Of a stretch of DNA of 64,000 nucleotides, positions 42,207 to 50,029 are shown piece after piece. Numbering within the stretch: position 1 is the first letter of the stretch; each line of letters opens with the position of its first letter. Source of the stretch: Pelagibacterium sp. 26DY04 (GTDB taxonomy: Bacteria > Pseudomonadota > Alphaproteobacteria > Rhizobiales > Devosiaceae); NCBI RefSeq assembly GCF_031202305.1, contig NZ_CP101731.1, positions 1,736,001 through 1,800,000 of the forward strand, read 5' to 3'. Under the pieces are notes generated by a model. It had not been told where the DNA came from and did not search any database. It was given only the letters and a program-made list of their open reading frames with translations. Position numbers and translations under genes: made by a program.

Positions 42207-42234
42207 TTGCACAAAATCCGTACACAGCTATAAT
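42207..42234 (+). promoter_or_regulatory. Integrase promoter
   Basis: TTGCAC (42207-42212), a 16-base spacer and a perfect TATAAT (42229-42234) lie 28 bases upstream of the integrase ATG. An inverted repeat TTTTGTGC (42185-42192) / GCACAAAA (42209-42216) overlaps the -35 and could be an operator. Confidence 0.75.
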
Positions 42235-42261
42235 GGCCTCGCATCTGAATCGGGGGCAGCA

Positions 42262-43488
42262 ATGGCTGTGAAAAAACGGGTCTGGACGACGGCGAAGGGC
42301 GAGCACCGCGAAGCGTGGGTCGTCGACTACCGCGATGGCAACAAGAAGCGCCGGCTAAAGACATTCGCCAAAAAGCGCGATGCTGATGCGTTCGCGGCTA
42401 GCAGCAAAATTCAGCTCAAAGACGGCACGCACATTCCAGACAGGGCGGGCGTGACTATCGCGCAGGCCGGCGAACTGTGGATTGAGGCCGCGCAACTGGC
42501 CGGCCGCGAGCAGACCACCATCGCGCAGTATCGGCAGCATCTTGACCTGCATATAAAGCCGCTCATTGGGGAGATGCGCATCACCACCTTGACCATTGCT
42601 CAGGCGAGGCAATTCAGTGACGATTTGCGCGCCAAGGTTTCCCCCGCGATGGTTCGAAAGGTTATGACTTCACTCGGATCGCTGATCGGTGATGCGATTG
42701 AGCGGGGCCTTGCCACAAACAACGTCGTGCGCGATCTGCGGACACGTCGCGGCGCGATCGACAACCGGGCGGCGAAGCGCGCCAAGCGCCAATTGAGAGT
42801 GGGCGTGGACATACCCACGCGCGACGAGATTAAAGCCATCCTGGCGCATGTCCCGGCCCGCTATTACGCCGCCATCGTTATGGCTGCCTTCACCGGGATG
42901 CGGGCGAGCGAATTGCGCGGGCTCCAGTGGACTGCGGTGAACCTCAACAGCAACAATGTCCACATCTACCAGCGGGCCGATCGGTTTAATAACTTCGGCC
43001 CGCCGAAAAGCGATGCCGGTGAGCGGATGATTCCCCTGCCACCGCCTGCCGTGGATGCGCTCAAGGCCTGGCGCAAGAATTGCCCCAAGGGCGACCTAAA
43101 CCTCGTCTTCCCAAATCTCGATGGCGGCGTGCTGTCTCATACCCAGCTGCAACGCGATGGCTTCGAGACCGCACAAGTCGCGGCCGGTGTAACGCGCCCT
43201 GGAAAGGATCGAAGAGGCAAGGCCGTAGCGCTGCCGAAGTACACTGGGCTTCACGCGCTCAGGCATTGGTTCGCCTCGTGGTGCATTAATTCGGTGGCCG
43301 ACGGCGGCCGCGGCCTAGACGCGAAACGGGTGCAGGCATTGCTCGGTCACAGCTCGATCAAGATGACGCTCGATTTATATTCCCACCTGTTTCCAGCCAA
43401 GGACGATCACGAAGAATTACACCGCGCTACGGCCTTTTTCATGGAGTCCGCGCCATCCGATGGAGACATATTGGAGACACAAACGTAA
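42262..43488 (+). CDS. int: Tyrosine site-specific integrase
   Basis: 408 aa. It has an N-terminal arm-binding domain, a core-binding domain (about 62-155) and a catalytic domain. The catalytic residues are Arg214 (TGMRASEL), His331/Arg334 (HALRHW), His363 (LGHSS) and nucleophile Tyr373 (DLYSHLF). The ATG at 42262 is chosen over a frame reaching 42127, because the promoter TATAAT lies inside that extension. It ends 29 bases before the right repeat, whose tRNA-Cys core it should recombine. Confidence 0.95.
   Translation: MAVKKRVWTTAKGEHREAWVVDYRDGNKKRRLKTFAKKRDADAFAASSKIQLKDGTHIPDRAGVTIAQAGELWIEAAQLAGREQTTIAQYRQHLDLHIKPLIGEMRITTLTIAQARQFSDDLRAKVSPAMVRKVMTSLGSLIGDAIERGLATNNVVRDLRTRRGAIDNRAAKRAKRQLRVGVDIPTRDEIKAILAHVPARYYAAIVMAAFTGMRASELRGLQWTAVNLNSNNVHIYQRADRFNNFGPPKSDAGERMIPLPPPAVDALKAWRKNCPKGDLNLVFPNLDGGVLSHTQLQRDGFETAQVAAGVTRPGKDRRGKAVALPKYTGLHALRHWFASWCINSVADGGRGLDAKRVQALLGHSSIKMTLDLYSHLFPAKDDHEELHRATAFFMESAPSDGDILETQT
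43461..43480. promoter_or_regulatory. Likely integrase arm sites at the right end
   Basis: TGGAGACATATTGGAGACAC contains two tandem TGGAGACA sites within the last codons of the integrase gene. It matches the left-end site at 28233-28248. Confidence 0.6.
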
Positions 43489-43517
43489 TTACGTGTGCTA
43501 TATCAAGTAGTTACGTA

Positions 43518-43566
43518 GGATTGCAAATCCGTGTACACCGGTTCGATTCCGGTCGAGGCCTCCACT
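43518..43566 (+). repeat. attR, 49-bp direct repeat of the tRNA-Cys 3' end
   Basis: Copy of 28056-28104 with one substitution (T at 43534). It is only the 3' part of the tRNA, with no acceptor 5' strand or D arm, so it is not a functional tRNA. Confidence 0.95.
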
Positions 43567-43592
43567 TTCCTTTTTTGCGGTCGGAGCAGGGC

Positions 43593-43799
43593 TTAAGAGC
43601 CTTTCCCGTTGTTGTGCTGCCGATCTTCTTCGGTCATGCCCTGGCGACTGACCGACATTTCGCTCTGCCGGGCGTCGGGCTTTCGCGGCGCTCGACTGTG
43701 GGACCGCTCAGGATGCTTGTCGGGCGCGTCCCCCTTGGGCACATCGGATTTGCGTTCCAAGGTCCTCTCGAACTGTTCGTGGGTCTTCTTGCCTTGCAT
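43593..43799 (-). CDS. Small hydrophilic protein, 68 aa
   Basis: Highly charged, beginning MQGKKTHEQFERTLERKSD and followed by a basic/proline-rich, probably disordered tail. GGAG lies eight bases before the ATG at 43799. The KxTHEQFxRTLERK opening is familiar from small proteins of unknown function in the Hyphomicrobiales. First host gene beyond the element. Confidence 0.65.
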   Translation of the reverse strand: MQGKKTHEQFERTLERKSDVPKGDAPDKHPERSHSRAPRKPDARQSEMSVSRQGMTEEDRQHNNGKGS

Positions 43800-43979
43800 G
43801 GTGAAATCTCCTTGCTCGGGTTCGGTAGAGTAACCCCTCGAGCCGGCAGTGCGTTGCAGGACGATCGGATTGGGCAGCCCAGATTAACGCTCCATGCGAG
43901 CCGCTGTGCGTCACGTCCTCAACGGAACTCGCCGCGTCGGCGTTGCGTTTGCAAGTCGATGTCCAAAAGGAATGCGGCG

Positions 43980-44348
43980 ATGCTCGCACGGTGCCCAAAT
44001 TGCGGAGCGACGGTCTCGAGCCGTTCGATCTATTGTCCCCAATGCCACGGGCGTTTGCAAGGACCGCGCAAGGATGCGGCCAGCCTTGTATTCGCTTGGG
44101 CGTTCGTGGTCTTCAATGCGTTGATGGTCGCCTGGATCAGCTTCTACCTGATCACCGGTCGCACGACCCTGCGCACCGTCGGGATCGAGGGACAGGCGGC
44201 TGGAACGCCGGTTCCGGGCGAGCTGGGTGTCGGATTTCTATTGCTGCTTTGGGTGCTGGGTCTGCTCATCCTGGGTCTTTGCGCCATGTTTAATTTCGCG
44301 CACCGGGCAACGGACGAAAAGCGCCACCATCATCACGTGACGAGATAG
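43980..44348 (+). CDS. Zinc-ribbon membrane protein, unknown function
   Basis: 122 aa. The N-terminal zinc ribbon CPNCGATVSSRSIYCPQCHG (5-24) is followed by two membrane helices (about 34-58 and 82-107) and a His-rich end. The ATG at 43980 has AAGGA eight bases upstream. A 65-aa membrane protein gene follows after 2 bases. Confidence 0.72.
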   Translation: MLARCPNCGATVSSRSIYCPQCHGRLQGPRKDAASLVFAWAFVVFNALMVAWISFYLITGRTTLRTVGIEGQAAGTPVPGELGVGFLLLLWVLGLLILGLCAMFNFAHRATDEKRHHHHVTR

Positions 44349-44350
44349 AG

Positions 44351-44548
44351 ATGAGAACCACGACTATCTACACGCCTTTGCCCGCCCCTGATTCCGTCCA
44401 CAAAGCCACCCGATGGCCCCACGGCGTCCTAGACGCGGCGCACACTGTGCTGATTGTCGCAGGCTGCGTGGTTCTCGGCACCTTGTTGCTGGCCGTCAAT
44501 CTCATTGCCTTTCCCATTCGCTTGGCGCGCCGCCTGGTGCGCCGGTAG
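44351..44548 (+). CDS. Small membrane protein, 65 aa
   Basis: One clear membrane helix (about 30-54, TVLIVAGCVVLGTLLLAVNL) and a basic end (RLARRLVRR). The start is two bases after the zinc-ribbon gene, so they are cotranscribed. Function unknown. Confidence 0.65.
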   Translation: MRTTTIYTPLPAPDSVHKATRWPHGVLDAAHTVLIVAGCVVLGTLLLAVNLIAFPIRLARRLVRR

Positions 44549-44856
44549 GTGATCGAAGCTATTCGCCTCCGTTGGGGCGGGAGAAAAACACCATATTTTA
44601 CGATAGGTTAACCACGAATACGTGGCATTTGAGCAACATTGTCGGCTTGCCCTATTCCTGCCATGGGCTGGCCCCACTTCGTCCGCACTCGAAACCGAAA
44701 GTCCGGCCCATCGCATTGGTGCGGATCCCGAACGGTACGGTTGTAGCGGCAGGGCAACACTCCCGGCCCATACCGCGGAGCGGCGGCCTTCGGATCGGAA
44801 CCAGTGCTAACCGGCACCCATTTGTTGCACATCAGCCGGTACAAAGGAGAATACAT
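44549..44856 (+). other. Leader region of the first outer-membrane protein gene
   Basis: 308 bases with no supported gene. An AT-richer block near 44589-44612 may hold the promoter, leaving a 5' leader of more than 200 bases. The strong AAAGGAG ribosome site is at 44843-44850. Confidence 0.45.
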
Positions 44857-45429
44857 ATGAACACTCTCAAGAAAGTGGCCATTGCAGCCCTTCTGTCCAC
44901 GACCGCTTTCGGCGGGGCGTTTGCCGCCGACGCGATCGGGGTTCCCGCTCCCGCCATTCCGCCCGCTCCCGTTTTTGACGACGCCAGCGGCTTTGACTGG
45001 AACGGCTTTTACGCCGGTGCCAGCGTTGGCGCCCAGAATGACATCGAAGAAGACGTGACCAATTGGACCCTGGGTGCCCAGGCCGGTGTGAACGCCACCT
45101 TCGATTTCTTCCTGGTTGGTGCTGAAGTGGCGATCGACGGCGTCTTCGGCGAAGACGAAACTTACGCCTACGGTTCGGCTCTGGCCCGTGGTGGTGTGCT
45201 GGTCACCGAAGACCTGCTCGCCTACGGTGCCATCGGTTACGGCACCGACTTCGATGCGGACGCCGATGTTGGTCAGGGCGATCACGTCCTCGCCGGTGGT
45301 GGTCTCGAATTCGCCGCGACGGACAACGTTTCGGTCCGTGGCCAGTATCTCTATGGCTGGGCGACCGACGACGTGGCGACCGACTCGGACATCCACAAGT
45401 TCCAGATCGGTGCGAACTTCCACTTCTAA
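44857..45429 (+). CDS. Outer-membrane beta-barrel protein (Omp25/RopB-like), copy 1
   Basis: 190 aa. Signal peptide MNTLKKVAIAALLSTTAFGG with cleavage after AFA near residue 23. The DWNGFYAGASVGAQ opening strand follows, and the protein ends with an aromatic residue after KFQIGANFHF, the usual OMP assembly signal. Shorter than classic Omp25/Omp31 (about 210-240 aa). First of three related genes in tandem, each with its own ribosome site and signal peptide. Confidence 0.9.
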   Translation: MNTLKKVAIAALLSTTAFGGAFAADAIGVPAPAIPPAPVFDDASGFDWNGFYAGASVGAQNDIEEDVTNWTLGAQAGVNATFDFFLVGAEVAIDGVFGEDETYAYGSALARGGVLVTEDLLAYGAIGYGTDFDADADVGQGDHVLAGGGLEFAATDNVSVRGQYLYGWATDDVATDSDIHKFQIGANFHF

Positions 45430-45455
45430 TCGCAGCGCAAGCAGCGATTGCTCGA

Positions 45456-45482
45456 ACGGCCCCCTCGCGGGGCCGTTTTTGT
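45456..45482 (+). terminator. Rho-independent terminator after outer-membrane gene 1
   Basis: ACGGCCCC (45456-45463) and GGGGCCGT (45469-45476) form an 8-bp stem with a 5-base loop, followed by TTTTTG. Confidence 0.93.
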
Positions 45483-45651
45483 TTACGCCTTGTTAGGAAA
45501 CGACTTAGTTCTGTGCCCGAAAGGCAACAGATGTGCATTTGATGGCGGTTTAGTGCCGATTTGGGGGTCAAGAAACGGCAAGGGGGGTTGGAATCAGACG
45601 AGAGTTGGGCAATATCACAACAACCAACCCCCGTGCTGTGAGGTACTTGAA

Positions 45652-46251
45652 ATGAACGTACTTAAGACTGCTCTGCTCGCCGCTGCGTCGATGACCGTCG
45701 CTTCGGCTGCTTTTGCCGCTGACCCGATCATGCCGGCTCCTACCCCCATCGTACCCGTTGTTGATGACTCGTCCGTTTGGGATGGCTTCTATGCTGGTGT
45801 TAACGCTGGCTATGGCTGGGGCGAGTTTGACGATGGTGCTCTCACCACCGACATCGAAGGCTGGCTCGGTGGCGCTCAGCTCGGTTACAATGCTGCTTTC
45901 GGTGGTGTCGTAGTTGGTGTTGAAGGTGACTACCAGTTCTCCGACATCAAGGAAGGTGATCTGGGCATCAATCACTTCGGTACCGTCCGTGGTCGCATCG
46001 GTGCTGACCTGGGTGGCTTCCTGCCCTACATTACCGGTGGTATTGCCTTCGGTGAACTCGACAACGATATCGATGATGCCGAATATGGCTGGGGCTGGGC
46101 CGCTGGTGCCGGTGTCGAAGCCATGGTCATGGACAACCTGTCGGTCAAGGGTGAGTATCTCTACACCTCGTTCAACGAAGTTGAGTTTGATGCCGGGGAC
46201 GCTGACGCCGAAGCTCACATCGCTCGCGTCGGTCTGAACTTCCACTTCTAA
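45652..46251 (+). CDS. Outer-membrane beta-barrel protein (Omp25/RopB-like), copy 2
   Basis: 199 aa. Signal peptide MNVLKTALLAAASMTVASAA, cleavage after AFA near residue 23. The WDGFYAGVNAGYGWG strand, the GYNAAFGGVVVGVEGDYQ segment and the terminal HIARVGLNFHF match the Omp25/RopB family well. Codon use differs from neighbours: many T-ending codons (GGT, GTT, GCT), typical of very highly expressed genes here. GAGGT stands seven bases before the ATG. Confidence 0.93.
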   Translation: MNVLKTALLAAASMTVASAAFAADPIMPAPTPIVPVVDDSSVWDGFYAGVNAGYGWGEFDDGALTTDIEGWLGGAQLGYNAAFGGVVVGVEGDYQFSDIKEGDLGINHFGTVRGRIGADLGGFLPYITGGIAFGELDNDIDDAEYGWGWAAGAGVEAMVMDNLSVKGEYLYTSFNEVEFDAGDADAEAHIARVGLNFHF

Positions 46252-46299
46252 GATTTATGCTGGCGACGCGGGGGCACCGCCAGCTTGATCTGATCGTGA

Positions 46300-46332
46300 A
46301 CGGCCCGGCTTCTGCCGGGCCGTTTGCTTTTG
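46300..46332 (+). terminator. Rho-independent terminator after outer-membrane gene 2
   Basis: ACGGCCCGGC (46300-46309) and GCCGGGCCGT (46314-46323) form a 10-bp stem with a 4-base loop, followed by TTTGCTTTT. Confidence 0.92.
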
Positions 46333-46453
46333 CGGGGCGCTCGAAGATCTTTGTAATTTTAGTAAAGTCTTATCCACGTTGAGAGGCTTGGCTTGGAGCG
46401 CTGTGCGCTCGCCGCGATAATGGCGTCAATTAACCTTAATGGAGTGACGCCCC

Positions 46454-46969
46454 ATGTCTCTTGCCCTTCGCCTTGCTGCTCTTTTGACTGCCACCACCGC
46501 GCTCACTGCCGCGGCACAAGCGCAGGACTATGGTCCATATGGCTATGGCGGCGGCGGAATGGGCGGATATGGTTTCGATTGGGACGGATTTTACGCCGGC
46601 GTCTATGGCGGCGGCGTCCCGTTCGGTGAAACCTCATTGAATGCGGGTGTCTTTACCGGCGTCAACGTATCACTGGATTCCGCGGTGTTCGGCGTTGAGG
46701 CGCAACTTGGTGCTGACTTCGCCGATGATTCGACCAGCTTCGACGCCCTGGTCCTGGGCAAGGGCGGCATGGCCTTCGGTGACGCCCTAGCTTACGCCAC
46801 CGGCGGTCTGGGCGTCGTCTCGGGCGATTGGGGCTATGCCGTGGGCGGCGGCGTCGATTACGGCTTCACTGATTACATGAGCGTTCGCGGCGAGGTGCTG
46901 GGCACCGGCCAATGGGGCGACATGCCCGATGATATGCGCGTGTCTGCCGGCGTCGCGTTTCATATGTAG
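46454..46969 (+). CDS. Outer-membrane beta-barrel-like protein, copy 3
   Basis: 171 aa. Signal peptide MSLALRLAALLTATTALTAA (cleaved near AQA), a Gly/Tyr-rich spacer (DYGPYGYGGGGMGGYG), then the DWDGFYAGVYGGG strand. It ends VSAGVAFHM, lacking the terminal aromatic residue expected at the barrel signal. It is a diverged third member of the tandem set. Confidence 0.85.
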   Translation: MSLALRLAALLTATTALTAAAQAQDYGPYGYGGGGMGGYGFDWDGFYAGVYGGGVPFGETSLNAGVFTGVNVSLDSAVFGVEAQLGADFADDSTSFDALVLGKGGMAFGDALAYATGGLGVVSGDWGYAVGGGVDYGFTDYMSVRGEVLGTGQWGDMPDDMRVSAGVAFHM

Positions 46970-47283
46970 CAGCCGCGCAAGCGGGCAGGGCGATCGCTCG
47001 CGAATCGATCTCGGAAATGTGTTCATCGCTGATGGGCCGGAGCGTGTGGTTTGCGCCCCGGCCCGTTGGTGTGTTCGCGCCGAAATCGTAGGTTTGCGCT
47101 AGCGAAAGCCGTGTGTATACAGGCAGTTCGCGCGCTTAAATATGATTATTTTTATCAATTTTATGCCCCCTTGAAACCGCATAGGGGGTGGGATAAGCCC
47201 TGTGCCAACGACAAGGGCTCGCGTAGCCGCGAGTCCTCTACGCCCCGGCGCCCGCCGGGACTTCAGCGAAGGCTTGGCTGTCT
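46970..47283 (+). other. nuo operon upstream region
   Basis: 314 bases without a supported gene. An AT-rich block (about 47136-47165) could contain the nuo promoter. A hairpin, AGGGCTCGCG (47214-47223) with CGCGAGTCCT (47228-47237), lies in the leader just before nuoA and has no T-run, so it is not a terminator. Confidence 0.5.
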
Positions 47284-47649
47284 ATGAACGAACTGCTTAG
47301 CGCTTACCTGCCGATTCTGATTTTTGTTGGGCTTGCCGCTGTTATCGGTTTAGCGCTTCTGGTTGCTCCGTTCCTGATCGCCGTAAAACGCCCCGACCCG
47401 GATAAGGTCTCGGCCTTCGAATGCGGTTTCGATGCCTTCGAGGATTCGCGCATGAAATTCGACGTGCGCTTCTATCTCGTCGCCATCCTTTTCATCATCT
47501 TCGATCTCGAAGTCGCTTTCCTGTTCCCCTGGGCCATCGCGTTTGGGGAAGTGGGTTGGTTCGGATTCTGGTCGATGATGGTGTTCTTAGGGGTGCTTAC
47601 TATCGGCTTCATCTATGAATGGCGCAAGGGAGCTCTTGAATGGGATTGA
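47284..47649 (+). CDS. nuoA: NADH-quinone oxidoreductase subunit A
   Basis: 121 aa membrane subunit of complex I with three helices. The conserved loop [43 protein letters not shown] region contains the cysteine in FECGF that responds to the active/deactive state. First gene of the 14-gene operon; it overlaps nuoB by 10 bases. Confidence 0.97.
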   Translation: MNELLSAYLPILIFVGLAAVIGLALLVAPFLIAVKRPDPDKVSAFECGFDAFEDSRMKFDVRFYLVAILFIIFDLEVAFLFPWAIAFGEVGWFGFWSMMVFLGVLTIGFIYEWRKGALEWD

Positions 47650-48218
47650 GCGACAATACGACGCTGGTGGCGCCTAAACCCCGCGGTGTCATCGATCCGG
47701 CCACCAATGCCCCCATCGGCGCGACCGATCCTTATTTCGTCGACGTCAACAACGAGCTGGCCGATAAGGGCTTTCTGGTTACGGCGACCGATGAGTTGAT
47801 CAACTGGGCCCGCACCGGCTCGCTCATGTGGATGCAGACCGGACTGGCTTGCTGCGCCGTCGAGATGATGCAGATGTCGATGCCGCGCTACGATATCGAG
47901 CGCTTTGGCACTGCCCCGCGCGCATCCCCGCGCACTTCGGACGTCCTGATCGTTGCCGGCACATTGACCAACAAGATGGCGCCGGCGTTGCGCCGGGTCT
48001 ACGACCAGATGCCCGAGCCGCGCTATGTGATTTCGATGGGAAGCTGCGCCAATGGCGGCGGTTACTATCATTATTCCTATTCGGTCGTGCGCGGCTGCGA
48101 TCGCGTCCTGCCGGTCGATATCTATGTGCCGGGGTGCCCTCCGACCGCCGAAGCGCTGCTTTACGGCATCCTGCTGCTGCAAAAGAAGATCCGCCGCACC
48201 GGAACGATCGAGCGATAG
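47640..48218 (+). CDS. nuoB: NADH-quinone oxidoreductase subunit B
   Basis: 192 aa. It holds the terminal 4Fe-4S cluster N2 that reduces quinone: ligands Cys71 and Cys72 (LACCAVEMM), Cys136 (MGSCANGG) and Cys166 (VPGCPPT). The N-terminal extension of about 35 residues is normal for the family. Confidence 0.98.
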   Translation: MGLSDNTTLVAPKPRGVIDPATNAPIGATDPYFVDVNNELADKGFLVTATDELINWARTGSLMWMQTGLACCAVEMMQMSMPRYDIERFGTAPRASPRTSDVLIVAGTLTNKMAPALRRVYDQMPEPRYVISMGSCANGGGYYHYSYSVVRGCDRVLPVDIYVPGCPPTAEALLYGILLLQKKIRRTGTIER

Positions 48219-48227
48219 GGCCAGCCG

Positions 48228-48830
48228 ATGGACAACTCTCTTTCCGAACTCGGCGAGTACATTGCGCTCAAGCTTGGCGAAGCCGTCGAAGGATATGGCG
48301 TGGCCTATGGCGAGCTGACCCTTGAGGCCAGGCCCGATGCCATCGTCAACGTCATGCGCACCTTGCGGGACGATCCGCGCTGCCAGTTCATCTCCATCAT
48401 CGATGTCTGCGGCGTCGATTATCCCGACCGCGCGCAGCGCTTCGATGTCCTTTATCACCTCCTGAGCCCGCACCAGAACAATCGGATCCGCGTGCGGGTG
48501 ATCGTGGATGAATTCACCCCCGTTCCTTCGATCACCGGCGTATTTCCCGGCGCCAACTGGTTCGAGCGCGAAGCTTACGATCTTTACGGAATTTTGTTCT
48601 CTGGCCACCCCGACTTACGTCGTATTCTCACCGACTACGGGTTCGACGGGCACCCTCTGCGCAAGGATTTCCCGCTCACCGGCTTTGTCGAGGTCCGCTA
48701 CGACGAGGAACGCAAGCGCGTGGTCTACGAGCCGGTGCAACTGGCGCAGGAATTCCGGAACTTCGATTATCTCTCGCCCTGGGAAGGCACCGATTACGTG
48801 CTGCCCGGTGACGAAAAGGCCAAGCAATGA
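48228..48830 (+). CDS. nuoC: NADH-quinone oxidoreductase subunit C
   Basis: 200 aa, 30-kDa-type subunit of the peripheral arm. The signature ERE(A/V)YDLYGI(L/K)[11 protein letters not shown] is clear near residue 110, followed by [11 protein letters not shown]. It is separate from nuoD (not fused as in E. coli) and overlaps it by 4 bases. Confidence 0.97.
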   Translation: MDNSLSELGEYIALKLGEAVEGYGVAYGELTLEARPDAIVNVMRTLRDDPRCQFISIIDVCGVDYPDRAQRFDVLYHLLSPHQNNRIRVRVIVDEFTPVPSITGVFPGANWFEREAYDLYGILFSGHPDLRRILTDYGFDGHPLRKDFPLTGFVEVRYDEERKRVVYEPVQLAQEFRNFDYLSPWEGTDYVLPGDEKAKQ

Positions 48831-50029
48831 CGCAAGCTGCTTCTGAAGTCGACGTCAGGACCTTTACTGTCAATTTCGGTCCTGTGCATCCGTCCGCCCA
48901 CGGCGTGCTGCGTCTGGTTCTCGAACTGGATGGCGAGGTCGTCGAGCGCGTCGATCCCCATGTCGGCCTGCTTCATCGCGGAACCGAAAAACTCATAGAG
49001 CACAAGACCTATCTTCAGGCCGTTCCCTATTTCGACCGCCTCGACTATGTGGCGCCGATGAACCAGGAGCACGCTTTCGCGCTGGCCGTCGAAAAGCTGC
49101 TCGGCATCGAAGTCCCGTTCCGCGGGCAGTTGATCCGCGTGCTGTTCTCCGAGATCGGCCGTTTGCTCAGCCACTTGATGAACGTCACCACTCAAGCCAT
49201 GGATATCGGAGCGCTCACCCCGCCGCTGTGGGGTTTCGAGCAGCGCGAAAAGCTCATGGTGTTTTATGAGCGGGCCTCTGGTGCCCGCATGCACGCTGCC
49301 TATTTCCGCCCTGGCGGCGTCCACCAGGATCTGCCGCAGACGCTGATCGACGATATCGCGAAATTCTGCGAGGATTTCCCCAAGGCGCTCGACGATATCG
49401 ATAGCCTTTTGACCGAAAACCGCATCTTCAAGCAGCGCAATGCCGATATCGGTGTCGTGACGCTCGATGAAGCGTGGAGCTTCGGGTTCTCCGGCGTCAT
49501 GGTCAGGGCTTCTGGCGCCGCATGGGATCTGCGCAAGGCCCAGCCCTATGAGTGCTACGATCGGCTCGATTTCGACGTTCCGGTTGGCCAGCATGGCGAC
49601 TGCTATGATCGCTATCTCATCCGCATGGAAGAGATGCGTCAGTCCAACAAGATCATGAGGCAGTGTATCGAGCTGCTCAATTCGCCCGAAGGGCAGGGGC
49701 CGGTTTCCACCACCGACGGCAAGGTCGTTCCGCCTAAGCGTGGCGAGATGAAGCGTTCCATGGAAGCGCTCATCCATCACTTCAAGCTTTACACCGAAGG
49801 TTATCGCGTTCCCGAAGGCGAGGTCTATGCCGCCGTCGAGGCGCCCAAGGGCGAGTTCGGCGTCTATCTTGTCTCCGATGGCACCAACAAGCCTTATCGC
49901 TGCAAGATCCGCGCACCCGGATTTGCTCACCTCCAGGCCATGGATTTCCTGTGCCAGGGGCATCTGCTCGCTGACGTCACGGCCATCCTGGGTTCCCTCG
50001 ATATCGTGTTCGGAGAGGTTGACCGCTGA
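48827..50029 (+). CDS. nuoD: NADH-quinone oxidoreductase subunit D
   Basis: 400 aa, 49-kDa-type subunit forming the quinone site with NuoB. It starts with the [18 protein letters not shown] hallmark and has [14 protein letters not shown] and a C-terminal DIVFGEVDR. Full length. The stop shares a base with the nuoE start (TGATG). Confidence 0.98.
   Translation: MTQAASEVDVRTFTVNFGPVHPSAHGVLRLVLELDGEVVERVDPHVGLLHRGTEKLIEHKTYLQAVPYFDRLDYVAPMNQEHAFALAVEKLLGIEVPFRGQLIRVLFSEIGRLLSHLMNVTTQAMDIGALTPPLWGFEQREKLMVFYERASGARMHAAYFRPGGVHQDLPQTLIDDIAKFCEDFPKALDDIDSLLTENRIFKQRNADIGVVTLDEAWSFGFSGVMVRASGAAWDLRKAQPYECYDRLDFDVPVGQHGDCYDRYLIRMEEMRQSNKIMRQCIELLNSPEGQGPVSTTDGKVVPPKRGEMKRSMEALIHHFKLYTEGYRVPEGEVYAAVEAPKGEFGVYLVSDGTNKPYRCKIRAPGFAHLQAMDFLCQGHLLADVTAILGSLDIVFGEVDR

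Larger units (their letters stand above)
28056..43566. mobile_element. 15.5-kb integrative prophage-like or satellite-like element in tRNA-Cys
   Basis: Bounded by a 49-bp direct repeat (28056-28104 and 43518-43566, one mismatch) at the 3' end of tRNA-Cys, with the integrase next to the right repeat. Contents: integrase, AlpA-like excisionase, ParB/Dam protein, SpoVG-like protein, DUF3987 helicase/primase-like protein, iteron origin-like region, HK97-type capsid, gp10-like connector, tape measure, plus a left-end cargo with its own regulator. No terminase, portal, prohead protease, tail tube, baseplate, holin or endolysin is recognised. It is either a decayed siphophage-type prophage or a capsid-bearing satellite. 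Confidence 0.93.

Noticed and set aside
43518..43566. Second tRNA-Cys after the integrase
   Set aside because: Only the 3' part of the tRNA is present; it is the att repeat.
28056..43566. Gene transfer agent cluster
   Set aside because: An integrase, att repeats, an excisionase-like gene and a replication origin-like region are present, and the terminase and portal genes of a GTA are absent.
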